Below are positions 1 to 8,849 of a DNA stretch of 64,000 nucleotides, piece after piece. The notes below the pieces were generated by a model. It did not search any database. It worked only from the letters and a program-made list of their open reading frames with translations, and was not told where the DNA came from. The position numbers were made by a program, and so were the translations under genes. The stretch covers positions 529,501-593,500 of the forward strand of contig NZ_CP067134.1 of the NCBI RefSeq assembly GCF_028553765.1, written 5' to 3'. Position 1 is the first letter of the stretch. Every line of letters begins with the position of its first letter. Origin of the DNA: Paracoccus stylophorae (GTDB lineage: Bacteria; Pseudomonadota; Alphaproteobacteria; Rhodobacterales; Rhodobacteraceae).

Positions 1-129
1 TCCGCCTGCGGTCCCAACACCGCCACCCGCGCCACCACCGGCGCCGCGACCGGCGCAGTCGTCGGAGGCCCGGTCGGTGCGGTCGCCGGCGCGGCACTGG
101 GCGGCACCGGTGCCGTGCGGGTCGAGTAG
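1..129 (+). CDS. C-terminal end of a small glycine-zipper (probably lipo)protein, 5' truncated
   Basis: The frame is open from the first base and stops at TAG 127-129, giving 42 residues. They begin SACG, which looks like the end of a lipobox, so the mature lipoprotein would start at that Cys. A Gly/Ala/Val-rich stretch follows (GAATGAVVGGPVGAVAGAA), a glycine-zipper pattern seen in small envelope proteins. The start codon and most of the signal peptide lie outside the window. It converges on the M16 gene. The function is unknown, and the lipoprotein assignment rests on only four residues. Confidence 0.5.
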   Translation, partial: SACGPNTATRATTGAATGAVVGGPVGAVAGAALGGTGAVRVE

Positions 130-135
130 CACCCG

Positions 136-160
136 CGCCGCCGGCCAGCGATGGGCGGCG
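136..160. terminator. GC-rich inverted repeat between convergent genes
   Basis: CGCCGCC (136-142) pairs with GGCGGCG (154-160) across an 11-nt loop. It lies between the stop of the glycine-zipper gene and the stop of the convergent M16 gene, so it could terminate both. There is no T-run, and this is a weak call in GC-rich DNA. Confidence 0.35.
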
Positions 161-164
161 AAGC

Positions 165-1541
165 CTAGTCGCTGGCGGCGTCGCGTGTAGGTGTCGCCTC
201 GGCATTACCGGTGGACCGGGTATCAGCCGGCTCTGCCTGATCGGTCAGCCCTTCGGGGCGGCCGACCAGCACAAAGCGCAGATCGTCCGCATCCAGCAGG
301 CGCCCGGCCACGCGCTGCACGTCTTCGGCGGTCACGGCCTCGACCTGTTCGTTGCGGGTGTTCACGTAGTCTGCGGGAAAACCCATCAGCTGCATTCCCG
401 ACAGGATCGCGGCAATCTTTCCGTTGCCGTCGAAGCGCAGCGGATATTCGCCGGTCAGATAGGTCTTGGCGTCGGCCAGTTCCCGGTCGGTGACCCCGTC
501 TTCGGCCATCCGGTCCCATTCCTGCCGGATCAGCCGCAGCGATTCGCCGATATTCGCGTTCGACCCGGCCATTCCGCCCTGCCAGGTCTGCCCGTAAAGC
601 CCCGTCGCCAGCCCGGTGCCGATGCCATAGGTGAGGCCGCGTTTTTCGCGCAGCTCCTCCATCAGGCGCGAACTGAACCCGCCGCCGCCCAGGATGTGAT
701 TGGCCACGAACGCGGCGAAATAGTCGGGATCATCGACCGGCAGGCCGGGACCGGCAAAGTTGACGATGGTCTGCGGGCTGTCCCAGTCGATCACCGTCAC
801 GCCGCCGGTCAGTTGCAGTTCGGCCTGTTCCGGCAGGGGCGCGGTGCCCTTGTCGGGCAAGCCGCCCAGAATCCGGTCCAGCATCTCGCCCAACTGTTCC
901 GCCGTGATGTCGCCCGCCGCGCCGACCACGACCCGGTCGCGGGCCAGGACGCGGTTCTTGGCCGCGACAAGATCCCGCCGTTCCAGCGTCGCAATCGACT
1001 GCTCCGTGCCGTTGATCGAGGTCGCATAGGGATGATCGCCCCAGGCCTGCCGCGCCAGTTCCTTGCGGGCGATGGATTGCGGGTCCGTCGCCTCGGACCG
1101 GATGATCGCCTGCACCTGCGCGCGCACCCGTTCGACCGCCCGGTCGTCGAAACGGGGCTGCGTCAGCGCCTGCGCCAGCAGGTCCGCCGCCTGATCGCGG
1201 TTCTCGGTCAGGGCGCGCAGGCTGACGGACAGCGAATCGTCGCTGACATCGAAGCTCAGCCTTGCGCCCAGATCCTCGACCGCCTGCGCGAAGGCGGTGG
1301 CGTCGCGCTTGCCCGCGCCCTCTTCCAGCAGCCCGGTCATCAGGTTGATCGCGCCGCGCTTTCCGGGCGGGTCCAGCGACGCGCCGCCCTTGAAATCAAG
1401 GCTCAGCGCGGTGAACGGGATCGAATGATCCTCGACCAGCCAGGCCTTGATGCCGCCGGGCGAGGTGACCTGTTGGATGTCGATGGCCTGCGCCGGGACG
1501 GCAAGAACCGCGAAGAACAGGGCGATGGCGGCGCGGATCAT
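165..1541 (-). CDS. M16 family peptidase-like protein lacking HXXEH (non-catalytic partner)
   Basis: This is a 458-residue exported protein with a signal peptide (MIRAAIALFFAVLAVPAQA). It has two M16 (pitrilysin/insulinase) domains. Where catalytic members carry HXXEH it has NLMTGLLEEG, so the zinc site is absent. The C-terminal half keeps the R/Y-type motif GLTYGIGTG expected of the non-catalytic subunit. The ATG overlaps the stop of the upstream M16 gene by 4 nt, so the two are translationally coupled. By analogy with known M16B pairs, this subunit and the HYLEH subunit probably form a periplasmic heterodimer. The physiological substrate is unknown. Confidence 0.9.
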   Translation of the reverse strand: MIRAAIALFFAVLAVPAQAIDIQQVTSPGGIKAWLVEDHSIPFTALSLDFKGGASLDPPGKRGAINLMTGLLEEGAGKRDATAFAQAVEDLGARLSFDVSDDSLSVSLRALTENRDQAADLLAQALTQPRFDDRAVERVRAQVQAIIRSEATDPQSIARKELARQAWGDHPYATSINGTEQSIATLERRDLVAAKNRVLARDRVVVGAAGDITAEQLGEMLDRILGGLPDKGTAPLPEQAELQLTGGVTVIDWDSPQTIVNFAGPGLPVDDPDYFAAFVANHILGGGGFSSRLMEELREKRGLTYGIGTGLATGLYGQTWQGGMAGSNANIGESLRLIRQEWDRMAEDGVTDRELADAKTYLTGEYPLRFDGNGKIAAILSGMQLMGFPADYVNTRNEQVEAVTAEDVQRVAGRLLDADDLRFVLVGRPEGLTDQAEPADTRSTGNAEATPTRDAASD

Positions 1542-2998
1542 TCTTGCACCTCGTCAGGATCGTTGGGTTCGGTGGCAGCCTGCCCGGCGGGGCGCGCCGC
1601 GGCGGCAGCGGCGGGCTGGACGGGCCGGGCCGCATCGGCGCCGGCCTGGGCCTCGGCCGGTTCGGGCAGCAGCCAGCCGGTCACGGTGGCCTTGCCGTCC
1701 AGCAGGGTCTGCGCGGCGTCGCGCACATCCTGCACCGTGACCTGCGCCAGAATGTCGGGCCAGTCGTTCACATCCTCGATGGACAGCCCCGTCGCCAGCC
1801 CCTGCCCGTAATCATAGGCGCGGCCATGCGCCGAATCGCGGGCATAGATGCGGGCGGCGCGGATGCGGGTCTTGACCCGTTCCAGATCGGCCGGATCGGG
1901 ACCGTCGCGCAGGAATTTCGCCAGCGCCTCGTCCAGCGCGGCCTCGGCCTGTTCCGGCGTCTGCCCCTGCGACGGCATCATCGAGATCGCGAAGGTCGTC
2001 GGATCGACGGCCAGCCCCTCATAGCCCGCATTTACCCAGATCGCCTTGCCGGTCAGCGCCAGTTCGCGACCCAGAACCGAGGTCTGCATCGACCCGCCCA
2101 GCAACTCGGCCAGAACGGTCAGCGCGGCGGCGGGTTGCTGATCGCCGGGGTTGCGTTCGGGCGCCAGATAGGTGCGCACCATCATGGGCTGGGCCACGCG
2201 GGCGTCGTGCATGGTGATGCGTCGCGGCGAATGCTGCGCCGGTTCCTGCGGCCGCGTTCGCGGTGAGGCCTCGCCCTTGGCGGGGATCGGGCCGTAATGG
2301 CGTTCGGCCAGTTCGCGCGCCTGCGCCGGCGTGACGTCGCCGGCCAGGATCAGCACCGCCTCGTTCGGGGAATAGTGGCGGTCATACCATGCAATCGCAT
2401 CGTCGCGGGTCAGCCCCTCCATCTCGTGCCGCCAGCCGATGACCGGGCGGCCGTAAGGGTGGTTGTAGAACTGCACCGCGTTGCGTTCCTCCGCAAACAG
2501 CGCGCGGGGGTCGCTGTCCACACGCTGCGCGCGTTCCTCCAGCACGACCTGACGTTCGGCCTGCCAGTCATCCTCGCCGATGCGCAGATTTTCCATGCGG
2601 TCGGCCTCCATCTCCATGATCAGCGGCAGGCGGTCGCTGGCGATGCGCTGGAAATAGGTCGTGTAGTCATACGAGGTGAAGGCGTTGTCCATGCCGCCAT
2701 TGGCGGTCACGGTCTTGGACAATTCACCGGGTTCCAGCGTGTCGGTGCCCTTGAACATCAGGTGTTCCAGATAATGGGCGATGCCGGACTTGCCCGGCTG
2801 TTCGTCGGCGGCGCCGATCCTGTACCACAGCATCTGCACGATCACCGGGGCGCGGTGATCCTCGATCACCACGGTCTCAAGCCCGTTGGGCAGGGTGAAA
2901 TGGCTGATACCCTCGGGCATCTCGGCGGCGGCCGGGATCGCGGACAGGCACAGGGCCAACGCCGCGTGCAGTGCGACCGGGCGGGCGGGGCGGTTCAT
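1538..2998 (-). CDS. M16 family zinc metallopeptidase (catalytic subunit)
   Basis: This is a 486-residue periplasmic insulinase-type peptidase. The inverted zinc motif HYLEH is at residues 75-79 of the chosen start, followed by MFKGT. The N-terminal domain also carries the downstream Glu-rich helix (residues about 150-160) expected to supply the third ligand. I chose the ATG at 2998 rather than an upstream in-frame ATG at 3055. It is preceded by AGGAGG at 8-nt spacing, and it yields a clean signal peptide ending AAA-E near residue 25. It is the upstream partner of the non-catalytic M16 gene (4-nt overlap). Confidence 0.92.
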   Translation of the reverse strand: MNRPARPVALHAALALCLSAIPAAAEMPEGISHFTLPNGLETVVIEDHRAPVIVQMLWYRIGAADEQPGKSGIAHYLEHLMFKGTDTLEPGELSKTVTANGGMDNAFTSYDYTTYFQRIASDRLPLIMEMEADRMENLRIGEDDWQAERQVVLEERAQRVDSDPRALFAEERNAVQFYNHPYGRPVIGWRHEMEGLTRDDAIAWYDRHYSPNEAVLILAGDVTPAQARELAERHYGPIPAKGEASPRTRPQEPAQHSPRRITMHDARVAQPMMVRTYLAPERNPGDQQPAAALTVLAELLGGSMQTSVLGRELALTGKAIWVNAGYEGLAVDPTTFAISMMPSQGQTPEQAEAALDEALAKFLRDGPDPADLERVKTRIRAARIYARDSAHGRAYDYGQGLATGLSIEDVNDWPDILAQVTVQDVRDAAQTLLDGKATVTGWLLPEPAEAQAGADAARPVQPAAAAAARPAGQAATEPNDPDEVQE

Positions 2999-3116
2999 GG
3001 GCGCAACCTCCTCTTTCGTGGGCGGAAACCTGACCTGCGGCGCATCGGGGCGCAAGCCTTGCTCGCGGCATTGTGTGGGCGGGGGACGGGCGCGGCGGGT
3101 CGCGCGCCGCGTCCGT

Positions 3117-4343
3117 TCAGCCCGCCGGGATCAGGCGGACCGGCAGCGACAGCGGACCATGCGCCTGAAGCCCGGTTTTCCAGACCGCCGGTCCCGCCGC
3201 CACGATGTCGGCGGTGCGGGCCAGCAATTGCGTGAAAAGCGTCTCCATCGTCAGCCGGGCAAGGTTGTTGCCCAGACAGACATGCGGACCGGCCCCGAAC
3301 GCCAGATGCAGGTTCGGCTTTCGGCCGATGTCGAAACGGTCCGGCTCGTTGAACGCGGCCGGATCGCGATTGGCTGCGGCATAAAGCAGGCCGAATCGCG
3401 TGCCTTGCGGCCAGTCCTGCCCGCAGACGGTCAGATCCTCGCTGGCATAGCGGTGAAAGAACGGCAGCGGCGCGGCAAAGCGGAACATTTCCTGCACCGC
3501 CTGCGGGATCAGGCCGGGATCGTCGCGCAGCCGCGCCATCTGGTCGGGGTGGCGCAGCAGCGCGTCCATCCCGTTGCCCATCGCATCGACCGTCGATCCG
3601 TGACCCGCGTGCAAAAGCTGCATGATGGTGGAGATCAACTCGTCCCGGCTCAGCAGCCCCTGATCGCTGGCCGCGATCAGCGCGCTTGTCAGATCCGGCT
3701 GCGGCTCGGCCCGGCGGGCGGCGCACAGATCCTGCAACAGGTCGTGAAAGCGTCTGGTGGCGTCCTCGGCCTTCGCCTTGCGGCTGTCGGTGCGGTTCGT
3801 GACGTCGAAATAGCTGACCACATCCTCGGACCAGTCGGTCATCTGCCGGGCCAGCGCCGGATCGGTGCCGATCAGCCGGCCGATCACCTGCGCCGGCAAC
3901 TGCCCCGCCAGATCGGCGACAACGTCGATCCGGCCCTGCGGCAGAACCCGGTCCAGCGCCGCCGAGACAAGATCGTCGGTCCAGCCGCGCAGCGATTCCA
4001 GCCGTGTGCGGGTGAAGAACGGAAAGACGGCCCGCCGCAGCCGGTCGTGATCCGGCCCGTCCAGATCCAGCATCGAGCGTTGCACGAAGCGTTCGTGAAA
4101 CGGCATGTCGTGAAAGTTTTCCGCGATCTGAAGGCGGCGGCATTCCTGTTCGCCGGCGAAGGCTGCCGGGTTGCGGACCATCCGGCGATCCGCCGCGATG
4201 GCGCGGACATCGTGGAACCGTGCCGCGACATGGCCATCGAATTCGGGCCAGAAGATCAGGCCGGGCTGCGCGCGCATCGCCGCATAGGCGGGCCACGGGT
4301 CGCGTCCGAAACCGGGCGAGGCGGCGTCGAACCCGGCGATCAT
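3117..4343 (-). CDS. Cytochrome P450
   Basis: This is a 408-residue soluble bacterial-type P450. Visible landmarks are the helix-C segment DHDRLRR (98-104), the oxygen-binding I-helix AGHGST (246-251), the K-helix ExxR as EMFR (285-288), and the heme loop FGAGPHVCLG (349-358) with Cys356 as thiolate ligand. The ATG overlaps the stop of the upstream DUF3035 lipoprotein gene by 4 nt, so it is co-translated with that operon. The M16 pair starts 118 nt downstream. No ferredoxin or ferredoxin reductase is adjacent, so electron donors must come from elsewhere. The substrate cannot be deduced. Confidence 0.95.
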   Translation of the reverse strand: MIAGFDAASPGFGRDPWPAYAAMRAQPGLIFWPEFDGHVAARFHDVRAIAADRRMVRNPAAFAGEQECRRLQIAENFHDMPFHERFVQRSMLDLDGPDHDRLRRAVFPFFTRTRLESLRGWTDDLVSAALDRVLPQGRIDVVADLAGQLPAQVIGRLIGTDPALARQMTDWSEDVVSYFDVTNRTDSRKAKAEDATRRFHDLLQDLCAARRAEPQPDLTSALIAASDQGLLSRDELISTIMQLLHAGHGSTVDAMGNGMDALLRHPDQMARLRDDPGLIPQAVQEMFRFAAPLPFFHRYASEDLTVCGQDWPQGTRFGLLYAAANRDPAAFNEPDRFDIGRKPNLHLAFGAGPHVCLGNNLARLTMETLFTQLLARTADIVAAGPAVWKTGLQAHGPLSLPVRLIPAG

Positions 4344-4861
4344 TCCACGTCGGGCGCAGGCGAGGTCGAGGTGCGCGCACCCGCGCGCTGCCAGCGCAGC
4401 TGTTCCGTCCGCGAATCCAGCGCCATCGGACGATAGGCGCGCTGATAGACCGAGGTGCCGAACAGCGCCTCAAGCGGGCGGCGCGCATTGCGCGAACGCC
4501 AGCGCAGATCGGCCTCGGCCAGGGTCGCGCGGATGGCCGGATCGCTGCCGCGCCGGGCGGCATGGGCGACCAGCGCCTGATCCGAGGCTGCGATCCCCTG
4601 ATCGACCAGACGGCCCGGATTGCCGCCCAGGGCGGCCACCGCATCGGCCTGCGGCGTGGGGTCGGTGATGTTGCCGCCGCCGGGCGTGGGGGCGGGCAGG
4701 ACCGCCAGATCGGGCGGCATGGTCAGCGGCTTCGAGGGCAGGATCGCGAACTCGTCGGGGCTGCTCTGGCCGGACTTGATGTTCATCAGATGCGGGTCGC
4801 CGCTGCACGCCGACAGCCCGGCTGTCGCCGCAAATCCGATAATCAGCGCCATTGCCCGCAT
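4340..4861 (-). CDS. DUF3035 outer-membrane lipoprotein (BamF-type)
   Basis: This is a 173-residue lipoprotein. The N-terminus MRAMALIIGFAATAGLSAC has lipobox LSAC with Cys19 as the lipidated residue. The body carries the conserved PDEFAILPSKPLTMPPDLAVLP segment typical of DUF3035. This alphaproteobacterial family is often annotated as the BamF component of the beta-barrel assembly machinery. It is encoded 29 nt downstream of lspA, the signal peptidase that would mature it. The BamF role is a family-level annotation that the sequence alone does not show. Confidence 0.85.
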   Translation of the reverse strand: MRAMALIIGFAATAGLSACSGDPHLMNIKSGQSSPDEFAILPSKPLTMPPDLAVLPAPTPGGGNITDPTPQADAVAALGGNPGRLVDQGIAASDQALVAHAARRGSDPAIRATLAEADLRWRSRNARRPLEALFGTSVYQRAYRPMALDSRTEQLRWQRAGARTSTSPAPDVE

Positions 4862-4890
4862 TGCCTGCCCCTTTTTCGTTCGCGCCCGTT

Positions 4891-5568
4891 CTAGCCTGAT
4901 TTTTCGCCCCCGTCACGGGGGTTGTCCGCGCCGCGCGTCCGGGCGGGCGGCTTGCCCGCGGGCTTGCCGGGGGACTTGCGCGCGGGCTTCTTTGCCGCGG
5001 GTTTCTTCTGCGGCATCAGCACCAGACCGATCGCGCCCGCAAAGATCGAAATGTCGGCGATGTTGAAGCTGTAGGGGTTCTGCCATCCGGGCAGCGACAT
5101 GTTCAGGAAATCGGCCACCGCGCCATAGATCACCCGGTCGATCACGTTGCCGATGGCGCCGCCGATCAGCAGCCCGCCCGCGATGCGCGCCACACGGCCC
5201 GCGTCGCTGCGCCACAGCCAGATCCAGACCCACACGCAGATCGCCACCGCCACCCCGATCAGGATCCAGCGCGTCAGATCCTGTTCGGACGCCATCAGCC
5301 CGAAATTCACGCCCTGGTTCCACGCCATGCGCAGGTTCAGCCATGGCGGCAGCACGTCCAGATTGCGCAGCTGATCCAGACGCAGCACATGCACGACCCA
5401 GTATTTCAGCAGCTGGTCGATGGCCACGACCGCCGCCACGATCCACGCCGTCAGCCGCATATCGCCGCGCGGCGGCGGCGCGGGCTTGCGCGGGGCGCGC
5501 CGCGGCCGGGGCCGGGGCGGCGGCGGGCCGGGCTTCTTGTCGGTCTCGAAGGGCAGTTCGTGCTGCAT
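4891..5568 (-). CDS. lspA: Lipoprotein signal peptidase II
   Basis: LspA cleaves prolipoproteins at the lipidated Cys in the inner membrane. Four hydrophobic segments are visible. The two catalytic Asp motifs are GNVIDRV and FNIADISI. The family core could start at the ATG at 5460 (189 aa). The ATG at 5568 overlaps the purH stop by one base (TGATG), which favours coupling and a 225-aa protein. The extra 36 residues are Pro/Arg-rich and cytoplasmic in character, and the C-terminus has a Lys/Pro-rich tail of about 35 residues. Neither candidate start has a clear Shine-Dalgarno sequence. Function is certain; the start is not. Confidence 0.9.
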   Translation of the reverse strand: MQHELPFETDKKPGPPPPRPRPRRAPRKPAPPPRGDMRLTAWIVAAVVAIDQLLKYWVVHVLRLDQLRNLDVLPPWLNLRMAWNQGVNFGLMASEQDLTRWILIGVAVAICVWVWIWLWRSDAGRVARIAGGLLIGGAIGNVIDRVIYGAVADFLNMSLPGWQNPYSFNIADISIFAGAIGLVLMPQKKPAAKKPARKSPGKPAGKPPARTRGADNPRDGGEKSG

Positions 5569-7157
5569 CAGTGTCTGAAATGCCGCTGGCCGGTGAACGC
5601 CATCGCCAGATCCAGCCGGTCGGCGGCCGCGATCACCTCGTCGTCGCGCATTGAACCGCCGGGCTGGATCACCGCCTTCGCGCCCGCCTCGGCCAGCGCC
5701 TCGATTCCGTCGGCAAAGGGAAAGAACGCGTCCGAGGCGACGACCGCGCCGATGGTCAGCGGCAGCGGCAGGCCAAGCGCCTGCGCCATGTCCTCGGATT
5801 TGCGCCGCCCGATGCGGGTGGAATCGACCCGGCTCATCTGGCCCGCGCCGATGCCCACCGTCGCCAGGTCCTTGGCATAGACGATGGCGTTCGATTTCAC
5901 ATGCTTGGCGACCGTCCACGCAAACAGCATGTCGGCCAGCTCGCTGTCCGAGGGCTGGCGTTTCGTCACGATCCGCAGCGCGTCGCGCGTCACATGGCCG
6001 CTGTCGCGTCCCTGCGCCAGAAACCCGCCCGCCACCTGCCGAAAGACGGTGCCGTCCGCGCGCGGATCGGGCAGCCCGCCGGTGGTCAGCAGCCGCAGGT
6101 TCTTCTTGGCCGCAAAGATCCGCCTGGCATCCTCGTCGGCGTCGGGCGCGATCACCACTTCGGTGAAGATCTTCACGATCTCTTCGGCCGTCGCCCCGTC
6201 CAGCGTATGGTTCAGCGCGACGATGCCGCCGAAGGCCGAGGTCCGGTCGCAATCGAAGGCCCGGCGATAGGCGTCGATGGCCGTCCCGGCCCGTGCGACC
6301 CCGCAGGGATTGGCGTGCTTGATTATCGCGCAGGCGGGCCCGTCCGCCGGATCGAATTCCGCCACCAGCTCGAACGCCGCATCGGTGTCGTTGATGTTGT
6401 TGTAGGACAATTCCTTGCCCTGCCACTGACTGGCCGTCGCCACCCCCGGCCGCGCCTCGCCGGTGACATAGAAGGCCGCGCGCTGATGCGGATTCTCGCC
6501 ATAGCGCAGCCCCTGCGCCAGCGTCCCGGCAAAGGCGCGGCGGCGTGGCGTATCCTCGCCGATGGCGTCCGCCATCCAGTTCGACACGGCGGCGTCATAG
6601 GCGGCGGTGCGGGCATAGGCGATCTGCGCCTGACGCCGGCGAAACGCCAGCGTCGTGCGGTCGTCATTCGCGTCCAGTTCGGCCAGCAGCGCGTCGTAAT
6701 CCTGCACGTCCACGATCACCGTGACGAATGCGTGGTTCTTGGCCGCCGCCCGAATCATCGCCGGCCCGCCGATATCGATATTCTCGACGCATTCGGCGTA
6801 ACCGGCGCCCTTCGCCACCGTGTCCTCGAACGGATAAAGGTTCACCACCAGCAAGTCGATCGGCCCGATCCCGTGCGCCTGCATCGCCGCCAGATGCTCC
6901 TGATTGTCGCGCAGCGCCAGCAGACCGCCATGCACGGCCGGGTGCAGAGTCTTGACGCGCCCGTCCATCATCTCGGGAAAACCCGTCACATCGGCCACGT
7001 CGGTCACCATCAGCCCGGCCTCGCGCATCGCGCGGGCGCTGCCGCCGGTGGACAGCAGTTCGACGCCGCGCGATGCCAGCTTGCGGGCCAGTTCGATCAG
7101 CCCCGTCTTGTCGGACACCGAGATCAGCGCACGTTTCAGGGCGATGGGATGTGACAT
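5568..7157 (-). CDS. purH: Bifunctional AICAR transformylase/IMP cyclohydrolase
   Basis: PurH catalyses the last two steps of de novo IMP synthesis. The 529-residue length matches the family. The N-terminal MGS-like IMP cyclohydrolase domain begins [11 protein letters not shown] and contains STGGSA and the DGRVKTLHP loop. The C-terminal AICARFT domain contains LRYGENPHQ and the KHANPCGVA motif. I placed the start at the ATG 7157 ([11 protein letters not shown]) because GAGG precedes it by about 8 nt. Two further in-frame ATGs upstream lack a ribosome binding site. It is the first gene of the lspA/DUF3035/P450/M16 run. Confidence 0.97.
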   Translation of the reverse strand: MSHPIALKRALISVSDKTGLIELARKLASRGVELLSTGGSARAMREAGLMVTDVADVTGFPEMMDGRVKTLHPAVHGGLLALRDNQEHLAAMQAHGIGPIDLLVVNLYPFEDTVAKGAGYAECVENIDIGGPAMIRAAAKNHAFVTVIVDVQDYDALLAELDANDDRTTLAFRRRQAQIAYARTAAYDAAVSNWMADAIGEDTPRRRAFAGTLAQGLRYGENPHQRAAFYVTGEARPGVATASQWQGKELSYNNINDTDAAFELVAEFDPADGPACAIIKHANPCGVARAGTAIDAYRRAFDCDRTSAFGGIVALNHTLDGATAEEIVKIFTEVVIAPDADEDARRIFAAKKNLRLLTTGGLPDPRADGTVFRQVAGGFLAQGRDSGHVTRDALRIVTKRQPSDSELADMLFAWTVAKHVKSNAIVYAKDLATVGIGAGQMSRVDSTRIGRRKSEDMAQALGLPLPLTIGAVVASDAFFPFADGIEALAEAGAKAVIQPGGSMRDDEVIAAADRLDLAMAFTGQRHFRH

Positions 7158-7235
7158 GATCGAACCTCGCATCTGCGTTCTGGCGATCACCTAAACGCGC
7201 GCGTGGCGAAGGTCCAGCGCCGCGCGCGCCGATCC

Positions 7236-7316
7236 GCCGGCCTCGCCCTCTTTGCAAATACCTTCTGGGGGTCCGGGGGGCGAAGCGCCCCCGGCGGCCG
7301 CGGGACGCAAAAGACG
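7236..7316 (-). repeat. Dispersed intergenic hairpin element, copy 1
   Basis: Read on the minus strand this is a hairpin GGGGGCGC-TT-GCGCCCCC type stem, then GGACCCCCAGAAGGTATTTGC and AAAGAGG. It sits directly downstream of rsmB and upstream of purH. The GGACCCCC..AGGTATTT..AAAGAG string recurs at 52612-52685 and, in a variant, at 10220-10300. Each copy is downstream of a gene in the same orientation, as a terminator-like element would be. Confidence 0.6.
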
Positions 7317-7345
7317 CCGCAAATCTGCCGCGACGCCAGGCAGGA

Positions 7346-8599
7346 TCAGTCGCGGCGCAGCCGGGCCATGAAGAAACCGTCCATTCCGCCCAGATCGGGC
7401 CAGTAATCGGGGCGCAGTCGCAGCCCGCCTGCGGGCGTGATCCACGCCGGATCGACGCCGGCCAGGTGGGGGGTTTCGACTGACAGGCCGGGATGGCGCG
7501 TCAATGCGGCGTCGATCTGCGCCTCGCCCTCGTCCGGCAAAAGCGAGCAGACGGCATAGACCATCCGCCCGCCCGGCGCGATCAGCGACAGCGCGTGGTC
7601 GATCAGCCGGGCCTGAAGATCGACCAGGTCGCCGATGCCGCTGCCGTCGCGCAGGACCGGCAGGTCGGGATGGCGGCGGATCGTGCCGGTGGCCGAACAG
7701 GGCGCATCCAGCAGCACCGCATCGACCGGCGCGTCGGGCCGCCATGTCAGCGCATCCGCCTCGACGATCCGCGCCTGCAATCCGCAGCGCGCCAGATTGC
7801 GCGACAGCCGGGTCAGCCGCGCGGGGCTGATATCGACTGCGCTGACCTGCGCGCCGGCCGCCGCCAGCTGCATCGTCTTGCCGCCCGGCGCCGCGCACAG
7901 ATCGGCGATCCGTTCGTCCGGCTGCGGGTCCAGCAGGCGCACCGGCAGGGCGGCGGCGGCGTCCTGCACCCACCAGTCGCCCGCCGCGTAACCCGGCAGC
8001 GCCGAGACCTGCACCGGCCCATGCAGCCGCACGGACCCCGTCGGCAGCATCTGCGCGCCCGCGACCGCCGCCGCGCCGGGTTTCAGCGTCAGGTCCAGCG
8101 GCGCGCCGGCCTGATGGGCAGCCTCGATGGCGCGCGCGGCGGCCTCGCCATAGGCGGACACGACCGGCGCGCGCAGCCAGCCGGGCATCGCCTGCGGCGG
8201 CAGATCGCCCCAGCCATCGTGGGTGGCAACCTTGCGCAGGACCGCGTTCACCATGCCCGCCGCCGCCTGCCCGCGCTTGCCCAGAGCCCGGGTCAGCGTC
8301 ACGGCGGCATCGACGACCCCATGCGCCGCCCCGCCCATTTCCAGCAATTCGACCGTCGCCAGACGCAGCACATCGGCGATCCGGGGCGCAGGTCTGCGCG
8401 ACAGATAGGTCGACAGGATCGCGTCGGCGCGGTCGCGGTGGCGCAGCGTTTCGGCGGCCAGCCGTCCGGCGCGGGCCTGGTCCGGTGGCGGCAGCGCCTT
8501 CAGCGCGCCGGCCTGGTCGGACAGCGACAGCCCCTCGCGCACGCCCTGCAACAGAAGCAACGCCCCCTGTCGCGCCCGATCCGTCCCCGGCTTTGCCAA
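7346..8599 (-). CDS. rsmB: 16S rRNA m5C methyltransferase, RsmB family
   Basis: This is a 417-residue RsmB/Fmu-type enzyme. An N-terminal NusB-like RNA-binding domain spans residues about 1-130. The SAM-dependent methyltransferase domain has the SAM motif LCAAPGGKT, the catalytic motif DAPCSATG near residue 300, and a second catalytic Cys in VCSLLPDE (Cys351). It methylates a cytosine of 16S rRNA in the family archetype. The start is a TTG at 8599 preceded by GAAGGAAAG. A TAG five codons upstream excludes a longer frame. It is divergent from sdhAF4. Confidence 0.92.
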   Translation of the reverse strand: MAKPGTDRARQGALLLLQGVREGLSLSDQAGALKALPPPDQARAGRLAAETLRHRDRADAILSTYLSRRPAPRIADVLRLATVELLEMGGAAHGVVDAAVTLTRALGKRGQAAAGMVNAVLRKVATHDGWGDLPPQAMPGWLRAPVVSAYGEAAARAIEAAHQAGAPLDLTLKPGAAAVAGAQMLPTGSVRLHGPVQVSALPGYAAGDWWVQDAAAALPVRLLDPQPDERIADLCAAPGGKTMQLAAAGAQVSAVDISPARLTRLSRNLARCGLQARIVEADALTWRPDAPVDAVLLDAPCSATGTIRRHPDLPVLRDGSGIGDLVDLQARLIDHALSLIAPGGRMVYAVCSLLPDEGEAQIDAALTRHPGLSVETPHLAGVDPAWITPAGGLRLRPDYWPDLGGMDGFFMARLRRD

Positions 8600-8670
8600 A
8601 TCGCTTTCCTTCGCCTAGATGTTGCTGACAGAGTGACACGGACCCTTAAGCCCAATCGAGGGATGTTTCC

Positions 8671-8847
8671 ATGAGCGATCGACCCGATCTGCCCCCCGCC
8701 GCAAGACGCGCCCTGGCCGAGGCCGAGGCGCGGCGCAAGGCCGCCGCCGAAAACCCGCCGCTGCCGGTCGAATATGGCGGCCGCGACGGACCCGAGCCTG
8801 TGCGCTTTGGCGATTACGAAAAGAACGGCCTCGCGGTGGATTTCTGA
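8671..8847 (+). CDS. DUF1674 protein, succinate dehydrogenase assembly factor 4-like
   Basis: This 58-residue ORF begins MSDRPDLPPAARRALAEAE and ends with the diagnostic GGRDGPEPVRFGDYEKNGLAVDF region (positions about 8776-8844). The GGR.GPEP.R.GD.EK.G...DF pattern is that of DUF1674/SDHAF4, small proteins that assist flavinylated SdhA in eukaryotes and alphaproteobacteria. Its stop is 2 nt before the amidase ATG, so the two are probably co-transcribed. It is divergent from rsmB, a common alphaproteobacterial context. Identification rests on the short C-terminal motif. Confidence 0.85.
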   Translation: MSDRPDLPPAARRALAEAEARRKAAAENPPLPVEYGGRDGPEPVRFGDYEKNGLAVDF

Positions 8848-8849
8848 GG

